Below are positions 8,591-16,707 of a stretch of 64,000 nucleotides of DNA, in pieces. The first letter of the stretch is position 1. The number at the start of each line of letters is the position of its first letter. The stretch spans positions 3,162,001 to 3,226,000 of the forward strand of contig NZ_CP117883.1 of NCBI RefSeq assembly GCF_028736215.1, read 5' to 3'. Origin of the DNA: Mucilaginibacter sp. KACC 22773. Lineage in GTDB: Bacteria > Bacteroidota > Bacteroidia > Sphingobacteriales > Sphingobacteriaceae. The notes below the pieces were generated by a model. That model was not told where the DNA came from and ran no database searches. It saw only the letters and a list, made by a program, of their open reading frames with translations. Position numbers and translations under genes: made by a program.

Positions 8591-8904
8591 TTATAATTTA
8601 ATTTTTATGAATATTTTATAATTTTAGATGATTTATAGTGTAAAATTTAATTTTTAGCAATACACTTAGTGTATATTTTACAATATCTTAAAGAATTGAA
8701 AGGCCAATAAATCGGTTTAGCTAAATCTAAATGCATTAAACAGGTAACTTTTGGCTTCAAATCTGTAATCCTCCAATAAATTTCCAGGGACAAAATGCTG
8801 CCTTTAGCCCGAATGGAAAATTCTGCGAAATATTGAAGGGAAAAATGAGATTGTAAAAAGGTTTTGGCTGAAAAAAACAGAAATGACATTGCTGCAAATG
8901 AGGC

Positions 8905-9025
8905 TTTTGTAGAGACGCATAATTGCGTCTCCCGCAGGACATTCAGGACTTGCAAGGTGCGATTGCAAGGCCGATTTGCATGTGTGATTTGCATGCGGGA
9001 GACGCAATTATGCGTTTCTACAAAA
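8905..9025. repeat. Inverted-repeat element with GAGACGCAATT-type arms
   Basis: Arms of about 30 bases (8905-8936 and 8994-9025) are near-perfect inverted copies built around AGACGCATAATTGCGTCTC. Each arm is itself palindromic. The centre has short direct repeats (TTGCAAGG twice, GATTTGCATG twice). Open frames across it on both strands are by-products of the palindrome. It looks like a non-autonomous mobile or REP-like element between the duplicated genes. Confidence 0.7.
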
Positions 9026-9124
9026 AAAACAATATTGATAATCAATAATTTACAATGATGTCATTATAAGTGGTAAAATTTCGTGAAATTCTGAAGGAGG
9101 AATGACGGATATCGCATATCGGCG

Positions 9125-9267
9125 TCGACTCACCCCGACGAGGCTGCGCCCGTCTGCCTCTCTCCGCTTCGCGCATAGAGGGGCAAAAAAATAAAAAAAG
9201 AGCTTCACCCTCTTTGCGGCGCAGCCGGAGAGAGGGTGGTCGGGCGTAGCCTCGACCGGGTGAGTCG
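9125..9267. repeat. GC-rich inverted-repeat element with CGACTCACCC arms
   Basis: Arms of 27 bases at 9125-9151 and 9241-9267 match as inverted copies with about four mismatches. An inner pair (CTCTCTCCGC against GCCGGAGAGAGG) gives a second stem. It is much richer in G+C than its surroundings. The sequence is unrelated to the 8905-9025 element. No credible protein is encoded. A mobile or REP-like origin is inferred. Confidence 0.65.
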
Positions 9268-9362
9268 TAGCCAGCGTTCAAAAGCCGAATGATTATTTGA
9301 ACTGAAACACATCAAGTGCATGCTTTTATTTATTTGATTCCCCCTTGCTAAATCGATTCAAG

Positions 9363-9394
9363 CAAAAAAGCCACCCTGGATACCAGGATGGCTT
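9363..9394 (-). terminator. Intrinsic terminator of the second 159-residue protein gene
   Basis: On the minus strand AAGCCATCCTGG and CCAGGGTGGCTT form a 12-bp stem (one mismatch) with a 3-base loop, followed by a T-run. It lies about 27 bases after the stop at 9421. Confidence 0.88.
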
Positions 9395-9420
9395 GCAATA
9401 GTTGTGATTTTTTTAAAGAA

Positions 9421-9900
9421 TTACTTTACTTGTTGAAAAAACTCAAGGTTTGCTTGTTGGGTTATTCTTACAAGCACTTCGTGTTTGTCGTTTTTAAGAT
9501 CAACAAAGTATGAAGTAGCATCAATGTTTGAATTTACTTCGGTGTTAGCCTGGTAAACAATTACTTCGCCAACTTCGTAACCAGCGTACTCTTTGCTGAT
9601 TTGTTTCATTGTTTTAGCAGGGATGGCTTTAACGTCAACTCGTTGAGTTACACCAAGGTACTCGCCGCTAAGGTTGTAAAAAGCAGTTTTCCTTACGCCA
9701 TCAACAGTGAATGATGCTTTTTGGCAATTTTTAGTTACTGTCCAGTTTACGTCTGTTGCATCAGCAAAGTCAACAGTAAAACCATGTAGTGCTACGTATG
9801 ATACGTTTGCACCTCCGTCAGCTTTTTTACCGCCATCGGCAGCGAATACATTAACGCTTAATAAAGCGGCTATTGCGGTAGTAATAAATATCTTTTTCAT
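9421..9900 (-). CDS. Secreted PepSY/BLIP-like protein, copy 2
   Basis: A 159-residue paralogue of the 8055-8534 product, with the same signal peptide and length. Most differences are conservative. One gains a cysteine (CQKASF where copy 1 has TQKATF). The upstream 150 bases, including the promoter, are also conserved, so a segment of about 0.7 kb was duplicated in tandem. The two inverted-repeat elements occupy the space between the copies. Both frames are intact, so neither copy has decayed. Its role is unknown, probably periplasmic or secreted. Confidence 0.75.
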   Translation of the reverse strand: MKKIFITTAIAALLSVNVFAADGGKKADGGANVSYVALHGFTVDFADATDVNWTVTKNCQKASFTVDGVRKTAFYNLSGEYLGVTQRVDVKAIPAKTMKQISKEYAGYEVGEVIVYQANTEVNSNIDATSYFVDLKNDKHEVLVRITQQANLEFFQQVK

Positions 9901-9925
9901 GTTATGTTAAATTTTAAATCCACAA

Positions 9926-9956
9926 CAAAAATAGGCTAATGTTATAAATTTGGCAA
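9926..9956 (-). promoter_or_regulatory. Bacteroidota-type promoter of copy 2
   Basis: TTG (9956-9954), a 20-base spacer and TATTTTTG (9933-9926) on the minus strand repeat the arrangement seen before copy 1. Conservation between the copies supports the assignment. Confidence 0.7.
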
Positions 9957-10126
9957 ATAAAATTTAATTTTTATGAATATTTGATAATAACAGTCAAATT
10001 GACGTATAAAATTTAATTTTTCGCAATTTACTTAGTGTACATATTACAATATCTTCAGCACAAAAACAGGTTAATATCGATTTAGCAAGGTGTAAACCAA
10101 TATATTTATATTTAATTTACATTGGG

Positions 10127-10936
10127 TTAACCATTATCAGCAAATCCGGGGTATAAAGTCATGCCCCCATCCATAAATATGGTGGTACCGGTTATATAGT
10201 CGGCCTGGTCTGATGCCAGCCAGGCTGCCAGCTGCCCAATATCGCCAGGTTTGCCTATCCGGTTATAAGGTATCAGGGTTAGTAATTTGTTCAGCGCTTC
10301 GGTTGTATCCCAGGCCGATTTGTTAATGGGAGTTTGAATAGCGCCCGGCCCGATGCCAACAACCCTGATTTTATGAGGCGCAAGCTCCTGGGCTATACTC
10401 TTCATAAACATACTGATGCCACCTTTACTGGCGGCATAGTTAACATGCCCGGCCCAGGGAATTACTTCATGTACGCTGCTCATACAAATGATTTTGCCGG
10501 CAGCCACGCTTCTTTCTTCAACTACTCCCCTGCGGATAAATTCTTTGGCGGCTTCGCGCGAACATAAAAACTGGCCGGTAAGGTTAACGCTGATCACCGT
10601 ATTCCAATCCGCCAAAGTCATATCTACAAATTTGGAGTCTTTTTGCAGGCCGGCATTGTTAACCAATATGTCAATGGTGCCATAGCGGGCAAACATTTGA
10701 GCAAACATGGCTTTTACCTCGTCTTCGTGGCTTACGTCGGCCTGCACTGCGAAGGCCTCGCCGCCAGAGGCTGTTATTTGTGCAACAACCTCCTCGGCAG
10801 CTGCCTGGTTATGCGCATAATTGATTACTACTTTGGCACCCGCGGCCGCCAGTGCCAGGGCAACGCCTTTACCTATACCGCTATCGGCGCCTGTTACCAG
10901 GGCCGATTGATCTTTTAACGATGGAGTTTGGTTCAT
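10127..10936 (-). CDS. Short-chain dehydrogenase/reductase (glucose 1-dehydrogenase-like)
   Basis: A 269-residue classical SDR using NAD(P). The cofactor motif TGADSGIG is at residues 15-22, NNAG near 93, the catalytic Ser in CMSSVHE near 151 and the YxxxK motif YAASK near 167. The C-terminal GTTIFMDGGMTLYPGF resembles glucose 1-dehydrogenase-like SDRs. The asparagine after the Rossmann strand (VVINYAHN) suggests tolerance of NADP. The substrate cannot be read from sequence. It stands alone on the minus strand, about 90 bases before an MFS transporter gene, with a 26-bp dispersed repeat in the gap. Confidence 0.88.
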   Translation of the reverse strand: MNQTPSLKDQSALVTGADSGIGKGVALALAAAGAKVVINYAHNQAAAEEVVAQITASGGEAFAVQADVSHEDEVKAMFAQMFARYGTIDILVNNAGLQKDSKFVDMTLADWNTVISVNLTGQFLCSREAAKEFIRRGVVEERSVAAGKIICMSSVHEVIPWAGHVNYAASKGGISMFMKSIAQELAPHKIRVVGIGPGAIQTPINKSAWDTTEALNKLLTLIPYNRIGKPGDIGQLAAWLASDQADYITGTTIFMDGGMTLYPGFADNG

Positions 10937-10991
10937 GCTAACAGTTTTGATTGTTCAATATAACCAATAAAATTGCGCCAATAATGTTTTG

Positions 10992-11017
10992 ACACGATTT
11001 AAGGATTTTGCAGGATT
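10992..11017. repeat. 26-bp dispersed repeat, copy 2
   Basis: Identical over 26 bases to 5567-5592. It lies between the SDR gene and the end of the MFS gene. Confidence 0.7.
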
Positions 11018-11025
11018 AAAATGAA

Positions 11026-12198
11026 TTATGCCAAAACTTCGTCGGCTTCCGATTCTTCTTTAATGCGGGCGACCATCATGATAATGAGTGCGCCAAAGCC
11101 CGATACTATGCCAAATGCCCAGCGTAAACCAGCAGCCTGGGCTACAAAGCCAACAAACGGCGGGATAATTAAAAAGCCAAGATAGCTTACGGTAGATATA
11201 GCCGCCAGGGCCTGCCCGCTTTTTAAGGTTTTTGACCGGCCGGCCATACTGAATACCAATGGCACTACACAGGAAATACCCATGCCAACCATGGCATAGC
11301 CAATAAAGGCGGTATATATGTAAGGTAAAAGCACAGCCATTAAAAAACCGAGTAAAATAAATACGCCGCTAAAGTTTAATACTTTTTTAATACTGGTGGC
11401 AGCTACTATCCTATCACCGGTAAAGCGCCCAAGGGTCATAAAAAACATATAAACTACAAAAGCTGCCGTTGAGGTAGCTTTAGACGCTTGTAGCGCTTTT
11501 TGAAAATAAATGCTGCTCCAGTCATACATCGTGTTTTCGCAGGCCATACAGGCAAATGCGATGAGCGCGAATTTGAGCAGATCTTTATCGGGGAATGAAA
11601 AAACGGTAGTGTTGCTTTGGCCGTAAGGAGCTTGCTCAAGGGAGCTGGGATAAAACCAGAGTGTTAGTATAAACAGTACAACACTTACACCAATAAGGTG
11701 ATAGGTTGGCGCAACATTAAAATAAACCATAATATAGCCTACTGCCGCCCCGGCAAAACCCGCCAGGCTCCAGATGCCATGAAAAGTAACCATGATAGGT
11801 TTATCATACATAGCTTGCACCCCCACTGCCTGCGCGTTTACCGTTATGGCAATTACGTTACGCGTTGAGCCTATAAAAAACAACACCAGAATAAGCTCCC
11901 ACATATAGGCAGTAAAGCCAGGCAGGCAAAGCAACAAGGTAAACGCTGTTACCCCGCCAAACATAATGCTGCGGCTACTGAAATGCCTGAGCATTTTGGA
12001 GGTGATAGGCATGGTAAGCATCAGGCCGATTGGCAGGGCAAATAAAACCGCACCTAATTCTGCTTCGTTTAAATGTAACTGCTGTTGCAATGATGGAATG
12101 CGCGATGCCCATGATGAGTATCCAAACCCCGAAATAAAGAAAAAAATACTGATGCCGGTACGTAGTTTAGCCCTGTTAGCAACACTGGTGTCGTCCAT
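11026..12198 (-). CDS. Major facilitator superfamily transporter (fucose-permease/YbjJ-like)
   Basis: A 390-residue inner-membrane protein with about 12 hydrophobic helices. It opens with a short polar N-terminus and FFISGFGYSSWASRIPSLQQQLHLNEAELG, a pattern typical of the YbjJ/FHS-like MFS branch. RFTGDRIVA near residue 265 is the repeat of the MFS inter-helix motif in the second half. The substrate is unknown. A sugar or drug efflux role is possible from the family. It is separated from the DAC-like gene by about 590 bases that contain a Crp/Fnr remnant. Confidence 0.82.
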   Translation of the reverse strand: MDDTSVANRAKLRTGISIFFFISGFGYSSWASRIPSLQQQLHLNEAELGAVLFALPIGLMLTMPITSKMLRHFSSRSIMFGGVTAFTLLLCLPGFTAYMWELILVLFFIGSTRNVIAITVNAQAVGVQAMYDKPIMVTFHGIWSLAGFAGAAVGYIMVYFNVAPTYHLIGVSVVLFILTLWFYPSSLEQAPYGQSNTTVFSFPDKDLLKFALIAFACMACENTMYDWSSIYFQKALQASKATSTAAFVVYMFFMTLGRFTGDRIVAATSIKKVLNFSGVFILLGFLMAVLLPYIYTAFIGYAMVGMGISCVVPLVFSMAGRSKTLKSGQALAAISTVSYLGFLIIPPFVGFVAQAAGLRWAFGIVSGFGALIIMMVARIKEESEADEVLA

Positions 12199-12218
12199 GC
12201 GGCAAAAGTAAAAATAAA

Positions 12219-12418
12219 TTATTTGCCTGCCAGCTGTTTACGGATGCGGCTTAAAGTTTCTGGCGGGAGGGCCAGGTTTGAGACTATCCTATCTTGCGGG
12301 AAGCGCTGCAAAAAAAGTAAGGGCGGTATCCAGGGCAAACGCGTCCAAATAATTAACGGCGATAAGCTGTTATTTAATAACTGACGGAATAAGCCTATGG
12401 CGTTGGGAAGATATAAGC
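12219..12418 (-). pseudogene. Remnant of a Crp/Fnr-family regulator
   Basis: A minus-strand frame ends at 12219 with the C-terminus LALPPETLSRIRKQLAGK, preceded by LQRFPQDRIVSN. This closely resembles the recognition helix and tail of Bacteroidota Crp/Fnr regulators (LGI-x-PE-x-LSRIRK). Upstream of LQRF the frame breaks off at a stop (12419-12421) with no start codon. A second frame (NYLDAFALDTA) appears to continue the family pattern, which suggests a frameshift. The cyclic-nucleotide-binding half is missing. I read it as a decayed gene. The homology is by eye. Confidence 0.5.
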
Positions 12419-12421
12419 ATC

Positions 12422-12790
12422 AAATGACACACTGTTTTTATTGCCTGATCCTGGTTAAATGATCGAGGTACCGAAGGGACTTCTATTGGTCAACAACAGG
12501 CACAAATATTTGGATGCACCTAAATTGCGCTATCAGTTTAGTGTTAACCATGATAAAAAATAAAATATTGATTATGAGGTATTTACAAATATTTTATCTG
12601 AAATATGTTAAGTTATGTTAACCCTATTAGAAACGCTTGCCCTTGGGCGGTATCTGTAAGGCGTATTTATCTCAATTATCGCTTAATTGCAATTTTGAGG
12701 CATTTGTTTGTGTTGGCAGCTTTTATGGCTTATTTTTGGTAGACAATCTTTTTAACCGGCCATACCGGCAGGCATCATCTTAAAAACAGC
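12422..12790. other. Intergenic region without a recognisable gene
   Basis: No convincing coding frame, RNA gene or repeat was seen. It should carry the promoter of the DAC-like gene. Part may be further debris of the Crp/Fnr remnant. Confidence 0.5.
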
Positions 12791-13945
12791 ATGGAATCAA
12801 GGACAATTACCTCTGAACCAACATATAAAGCAGCCCGAAAAATTGCCCCGGCAATTGAACGGCATTTTAAACATTTTCATTCATTGGCGGCAGATAACCC
12901 TGCCGAGCTTGGCCTTACGCCTGATATACAAACCATTGAAACCCTTATAGATTTAGCTTTTTGGGCAAGTTTACGCCGCGAAGAAGGTTATTCGCCCAAG
13001 TTTACGCTTGCTTTTTTACCGCCCGAAAGCGCCGGGCAGCCTTTATTGTTTGGCCACAAAATTAAGCTGGCCCCCAATATACTTACCAAATTTGCTTCGG
13101 CCGTACAGCAGCCGGGTATCCACCTTGGCGTTTGTTTAGAGGATGGTGAACTGTATGTTTGGGGAACCACTCTTGCCATACCTGCTTATTGTTTTGTTTT
13201 GGAAGTAATTGAGCCAGGCCTATTGGTAATAAAACATCGCCGGGTTGACGGCTTTGGCAAGTTTGTGAATATTGCTATTTTAAAGGGTGACGAAATAAAG
13301 GTGGTTGACGAAAATGGATCGACCCTGTCCGACTGCCCCAACATACTAACCTCGATGCTTGATTTTACGCTGCCATCATCATGGAACGATCCGGTGAATG
13401 TGCTGGTGCAGTTAGCTGCATCAATGCAGGCCCACAAACGGGGCGGTATTTTGCTGGTTGTTCCATCCGGCAGCGACGACTGGCTGGAATCTATCATCCA
13501 GCCTATCTCCTACCCCGTTTCCCCTGCATTCTCCGGCCTTACCGATTTGATGATACACGAGGGGATTGAAAAATACCATACGCCATGGCAGGAAAAATTG
13601 CGCCGCGCCGTTGACACTATCGGAGGCTTAACATCAATAGACGGCGCAACTGTTATTAACGATAAACATGAATTGCTGGCCTTTGGGGCCAAAATAGGCC
13701 GTTCGTCAAAAAGCACCCGTGTAGAAGAAATTGTGGTAACCGAGCCTGTTGTTGGTTGCTCCACCAGGGTGATCCACCCGGCTCAAAACGGCGGCACCAG
13801 GCATTTATCGGCAGCCCAGTTTGTGTTCGATCAAAAGGATGCCATAGCGTTGGTGGCTTCGCAGGATGGCAGGTTTACAGTTTTTGCATGGTCGCCGGTG
13901 GTAAATATGGTTCATGCCCACCAGATTGATATATTGTTGCTGTAA
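12791..13945 (+). CDS. DACNV-type sensor with diadenylate-cyclase-like (DisA_N/DAC) domain
   Basis: A 384-residue soluble protein. The C-terminal third carries the two hallmarks of the DAC domain in order: IDGATVI near residue 282 (DGA motif) and GGTRHLSAAQFV near 334, where DisA and CdaA have GTRHRxA. A following ALVASQDGRFTVFAW fits the last DAC strands. The N-terminal ~230 residues (LRREEGYSPKFTLAFLPP near 60) match my recollection of the DACNV sensor domain. If active, it would make c-di-AMP or a related nucleotide. However, the RHR motif is RHL and the spacing between motifs is about 20 residues longer than in DisA, so activity is uncertain. It is convergent with the phosphate/Omp85 operon. 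Confidence 0.7.
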   Translation: MESRTITSEPTYKAARKIAPAIERHFKHFHSLAADNPAELGLTPDIQTIETLIDLAFWASLRREEGYSPKFTLAFLPPESAGQPLLFGHKIKLAPNILTKFASAVQQPGIHLGVCLEDGELYVWGTTLAIPAYCFVLEVIEPGLLVIKHRRVDGFGKFVNIAILKGDEIKVVDENGSTLSDCPNILTSMLDFTLPSSWNDPVNVLVQLAASMQAHKRGGILLVVPSGSDDWLESIIQPISYPVSPAFSGLTDLMIHEGIEKYHTPWQEKLRRAVDTIGGLTSIDGATVINDKHELLAFGAKIGRSSKSTRVEEIVVTEPVVGCSTRVIHPAQNGGTRHLSAAQFVFDQKDAIALVASQDGRFTVFAWSPVVNMVHAHQIDILLL

Positions 13946-14063
13946 GGCCTCACGCCGCCCCCTCCAAAGAAGAAGGTTCTTGATTTGCGAACCAGAGTTC
14001 TGTTTTTTATCTGATACTATCCTTTTAAAGTCCTCTCCTTTGGAGAGGATTTAGGTGAGGCCT
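13945..14063. repeat. Inverted repeat with terminator-like hairpin between convergent genes
   Basis: AGGCCTCAC (13945-13953) and GTGAGGCCT (14055-14063) bound the whole gap between two convergent genes. Inside, TCCTCTCC-TTT-GGAGAGGA (14031-14049) is a perfect 8-bp hairpin. A related CCCCTCCCCTTTAGAGAGGATTGGG stretch is at 30498-30522, so the element is probably dispersed. It may serve as a bidirectional transcript end. Confidence 0.55.
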
Positions 14064-16655
14064 CTAAAACCTTAACCCAATAGTAATATAAGGCAACGAT
14101 CCCTCTTTGGAAAATCCCATCACGGCCTCAATTAATACCAACTGGGCGGGGATAACGTAAAACCCGCCGCCATAGCCATCATGCCATTGGTTTGATTTTT
14201 CGCCGGGTACCCAAACGCGGCCTACATCGTTAAAGCCGATAATACCTATGGAACCTGGCAGCAGGTATGATGTAAAATCCAATACTTTGAGGCGTAATTC
14301 GAGATTGTTATAGGCGATAGACTTGCCCGTAAACCGGTTTGTGTGGAAACCACGGAAATTTTGCGCACCGCCAAGTTTCATCAACTGAAAATATGTAGCG
14401 TCGCCAACCGTAGTACCAAGGCCCGTTCTGTTGGCTATCACCAATACCGAATCCTGGTCGGGATTGAGGTAAAAGCTAAACTCCGACAGGATTTGCCCGT
14501 AGGTGTTGTGGCTGTTTTTGCTTAAGCCGGTGTAGCCGCCAATGATAGTATTCCATAAAATACCTTTGGTGGGGATGGTTGCTTTATTGCGGGTATCCAA
14601 TAGGGCGCTTGCCAAAACGCCCGTGTAGAATTTTGTGCCAAAAACATTTTGATCGGGATTAGCCTGATTATAGCCGTTTAAAAAGCGATTGGCATTGTTT
14701 GAAGCACTACTGTTATAATATTGCCCGGCGATGCCCTCGCTAAACTGCCAGTTATTGCTGGTTTGACTAAGAGATACGTTAGCGGTAACAAAATCGTAAC
14801 GGTTGCGATAATAGCTGATCTCCTTATCGCCTTCGTTTTCAAAAACGGTATTGTTGCCTATGCCAAAAAAATTACTGAGGTTATGTGGCCCTAATGACCT
14901 GATGTTAATACCCAGGTCATTATTACCTATGGCCTTTTTCCAATCGGCGTTATACGTCAGCATGAATGATTGTCTGCCCAGGTTATAATTAACAAGGAAT
15001 TCATCACGGAAGGCATAAGGCTCTTTCCTGAATCCATGCTTTTCCCAGGATAACCCGGCTATCAATGAGATCCCTAAGTCCGGGCTATAATTGGCCAGTA
15101 CAATTGGCTCAAACCTGTCAAATTTAAAGCTCTTTTTATCATACTGATTTACCGCCGTATCTGTTGACGTGCGAATCTTCGCATCCGAAGATGATGGTAA
15201 TTTATTCTGCTGATCCGACCTGTCGTACACGTACAGGCTGCTTTTATTGTGCAGGTTTTTATCTACGTAAAAACTATCTACCCCATCACCACCAACCATC
15301 CGCACTTTTATAGGCGATGGATTGCTGCCTGTAACTACAAACTGATCGTCTCCGGCAAAGCCATATAACCTTACCTCTTCGGTTACGTCTGCTTTAAAGG
15401 TGCGTTTGTAGGTTATTTTATCAACGGTTCCATCTTTCTTGATTTTATTAACGGTAACAGTAAGGTTGCCTCCCGCTTCAGTGTTAATGGCAAACTTATC
15501 TGTTTTATCGCTTGCAGGTATCTCTACCTGTTTGGCTATAAAACGGTAATATTCCATGGCCTGCTTATCCAGTATGTTCCTGCGGGCAATCATTTTGCCG
15601 ATGATTTCGGCACCCGAAAGTTTAAAAATGGTATCGGGCATTCGTTTAACTGCACTTTTTATTAGGTTATCGGTTAGTTTATTTTGCACAAAGGCTATCT
15701 GTTCTTTCCAATCCTCTTCGCTTAATTGATTCAGGAAATAGCGATCAAAATAGCGTGCGTTAAAATTCCAGCCGTTGATGTCCCTTATTTCGTCACTATA
15801 GCCCTGAAACTTTGATTTGAGCCACTGGTGCGCTACTATCCACGGAAATAGCCCAGAAGTTTTGTAATAAACCTGGTCGCGATCACGTGGCACAGGTTCA
15901 TAGGTGGCTCCCTTTTCGCCTTCCAGTTTTTCCCAGCGCCATTGGTCTTCGTGCCTGTCCCAATCGCCCAGCAGCATATCCAGCAGGCGGGCGCGCAGCA
16001 CGGTTTTTTCATCAACCCGGTTATCATTATCGTCCTGTAGTTTACGCTGCACCTTATCGGTGTTGTCGGTTTTTTCGGCATCCAGCGGTTCACGCTCTTC
16101 AAACAAGAAAACCTGGTTGGCAAAATCATTGCGATAATCGCCTAATGCAGCATCATCGGGCACGTAAACAATTTCGGGATTGGAGTGAGGTATGCCCAAC
16201 GCCGCAGCCAATGGCGGCACGGTTAAAGCCGAAAATGGATGTGCGGCAGAAACCTGGTCTTGCAGGATATCCTTAGCTACTGTTGGCCGTAAACTTGGCG
16301 GTAAACCTTTTTCGGGATATTTTTGGATAGTTCTTAATACCCATTGCTGCCCGGTTGGGTCTTGCAGGCGTAATGATTTTGTTTGCTGGCCGCCGCCTTT
16401 TTGCAGAATTTTTAAACCACCTTTTTCTGTTTGGATATGGAAAATGCGCAGCTTTACCGGTGCAGCCCATAACTTACGGTAATTTTCACCAAGAAAAAAA
16501 CGATGGGTGCCGCTCATATTATTGTATCCGGGCTCAATAGCCAGCTTAATGCTATCGGCAGTAGCTTGCGCATAAGCGCGCATTGTACCTATTGCGGCTA
16601 ATATCAGCAGCAATAAATTTTTAACCATCTTTTTTTTTAGGTACGTATTTTTCAA
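14064..16655 (-). CDS. Outer-membrane barrel protein with kinase-like N-terminal region
   Basis: An 863-residue exported protein (signal peptide to about residue 30, AYAQ). The C-terminal ~350 residues look like the Omp85/BamA-TamA surface-antigen barrel: LGGAQNFRGFHTNRFTGKS, LELRLKVLDF, and a final Phe in TIGLRF. The first ~300 residues have no domain name known to me. Conserved there are WVLRTIQK near 104, FLFEEREP near 183, GDWDRHEDQWRW near 229 and VPRDRDQ near 254. This order resembles the Lys, hinge, catalytic loop and metal Asp of HipA/PI4K/Fam20-like atypical kinases. The same block is in the 19076-22687 protein, without the metallophosphatase domain here. It is the last gene of the seven-gene operon. 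Confidence 0.8.
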   Translation of the reverse strand: MKNTYLKKKMVKNLLLLILAAIGTMRAYAQATADSIKLAIEPGYNNMSGTHRFFLGENYRKLWAAPVKLRIFHIQTEKGGLKILQKGGGQQTKSLRLQDPTGQQWVLRTIQKYPEKGLPPSLRPTVAKDILQDQVSAAHPFSALTVPPLAAALGIPHSNPEIVYVPDDAALGDYRNDFANQVFLFEEREPLDAEKTDNTDKVQRKLQDDNDNRVDEKTVLRARLLDMLLGDWDRHEDQWRWEKLEGEKGATYEPVPRDRDQVYYKTSGLFPWIVAHQWLKSKFQGYSDEIRDINGWNFNARYFDRYFLNQLSEEDWKEQIAFVQNKLTDNLIKSAVKRMPDTIFKLSGAEIIGKMIARRNILDKQAMEYYRFIAKQVEIPASDKTDKFAINTEAGGNLTVTVNKIKKDGTVDKITYKRTFKADVTEEVRLYGFAGDDQFVVTGSNPSPIKVRMVGGDGVDSFYVDKNLHNKSSLYVYDRSDQQNKLPSSSDAKIRTSTDTAVNQYDKKSFKFDRFEPIVLANYSPDLGISLIAGLSWEKHGFRKEPYAFRDEFLVNYNLGRQSFMLTYNADWKKAIGNNDLGINIRSLGPHNLSNFFGIGNNTVFENEGDKEISYYRNRYDFVTANVSLSQTSNNWQFSEGIAGQYYNSSASNNANRFLNGYNQANPDQNVFGTKFYTGVLASALLDTRNKATIPTKGILWNTIIGGYTGLSKNSHNTYGQILSEFSFYLNPDQDSVLVIANRTGLGTTVGDATYFQLMKLGGAQNFRGFHTNRFTGKSIAYNNLELRLKVLDFTSYLLPGSIGIIGFNDVGRVWVPGEKSNQWHDGYGGGFYVIPAQLVLIEAVMGFSKEGSLPYITIGLRF

Positions 16656-16707
16656 GGTGATAAGCTAATAACGCATAGTACACAATATTTTAATACACCG
16701 TTTTGTT

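Noticed and set aside
8647..9058. Several overlapping open frames of 60-130 codons on both strands
   Set aside because: They run through the inverted-repeat element, overlap one another on both strands and show no protein-like composition or start context.
9042..9281. 79-codon minus-strand frame
   Set aside because: It is the translation of the G+C-rich palindromic element, rich in Arg, Pro and Gly, without homology-like features.
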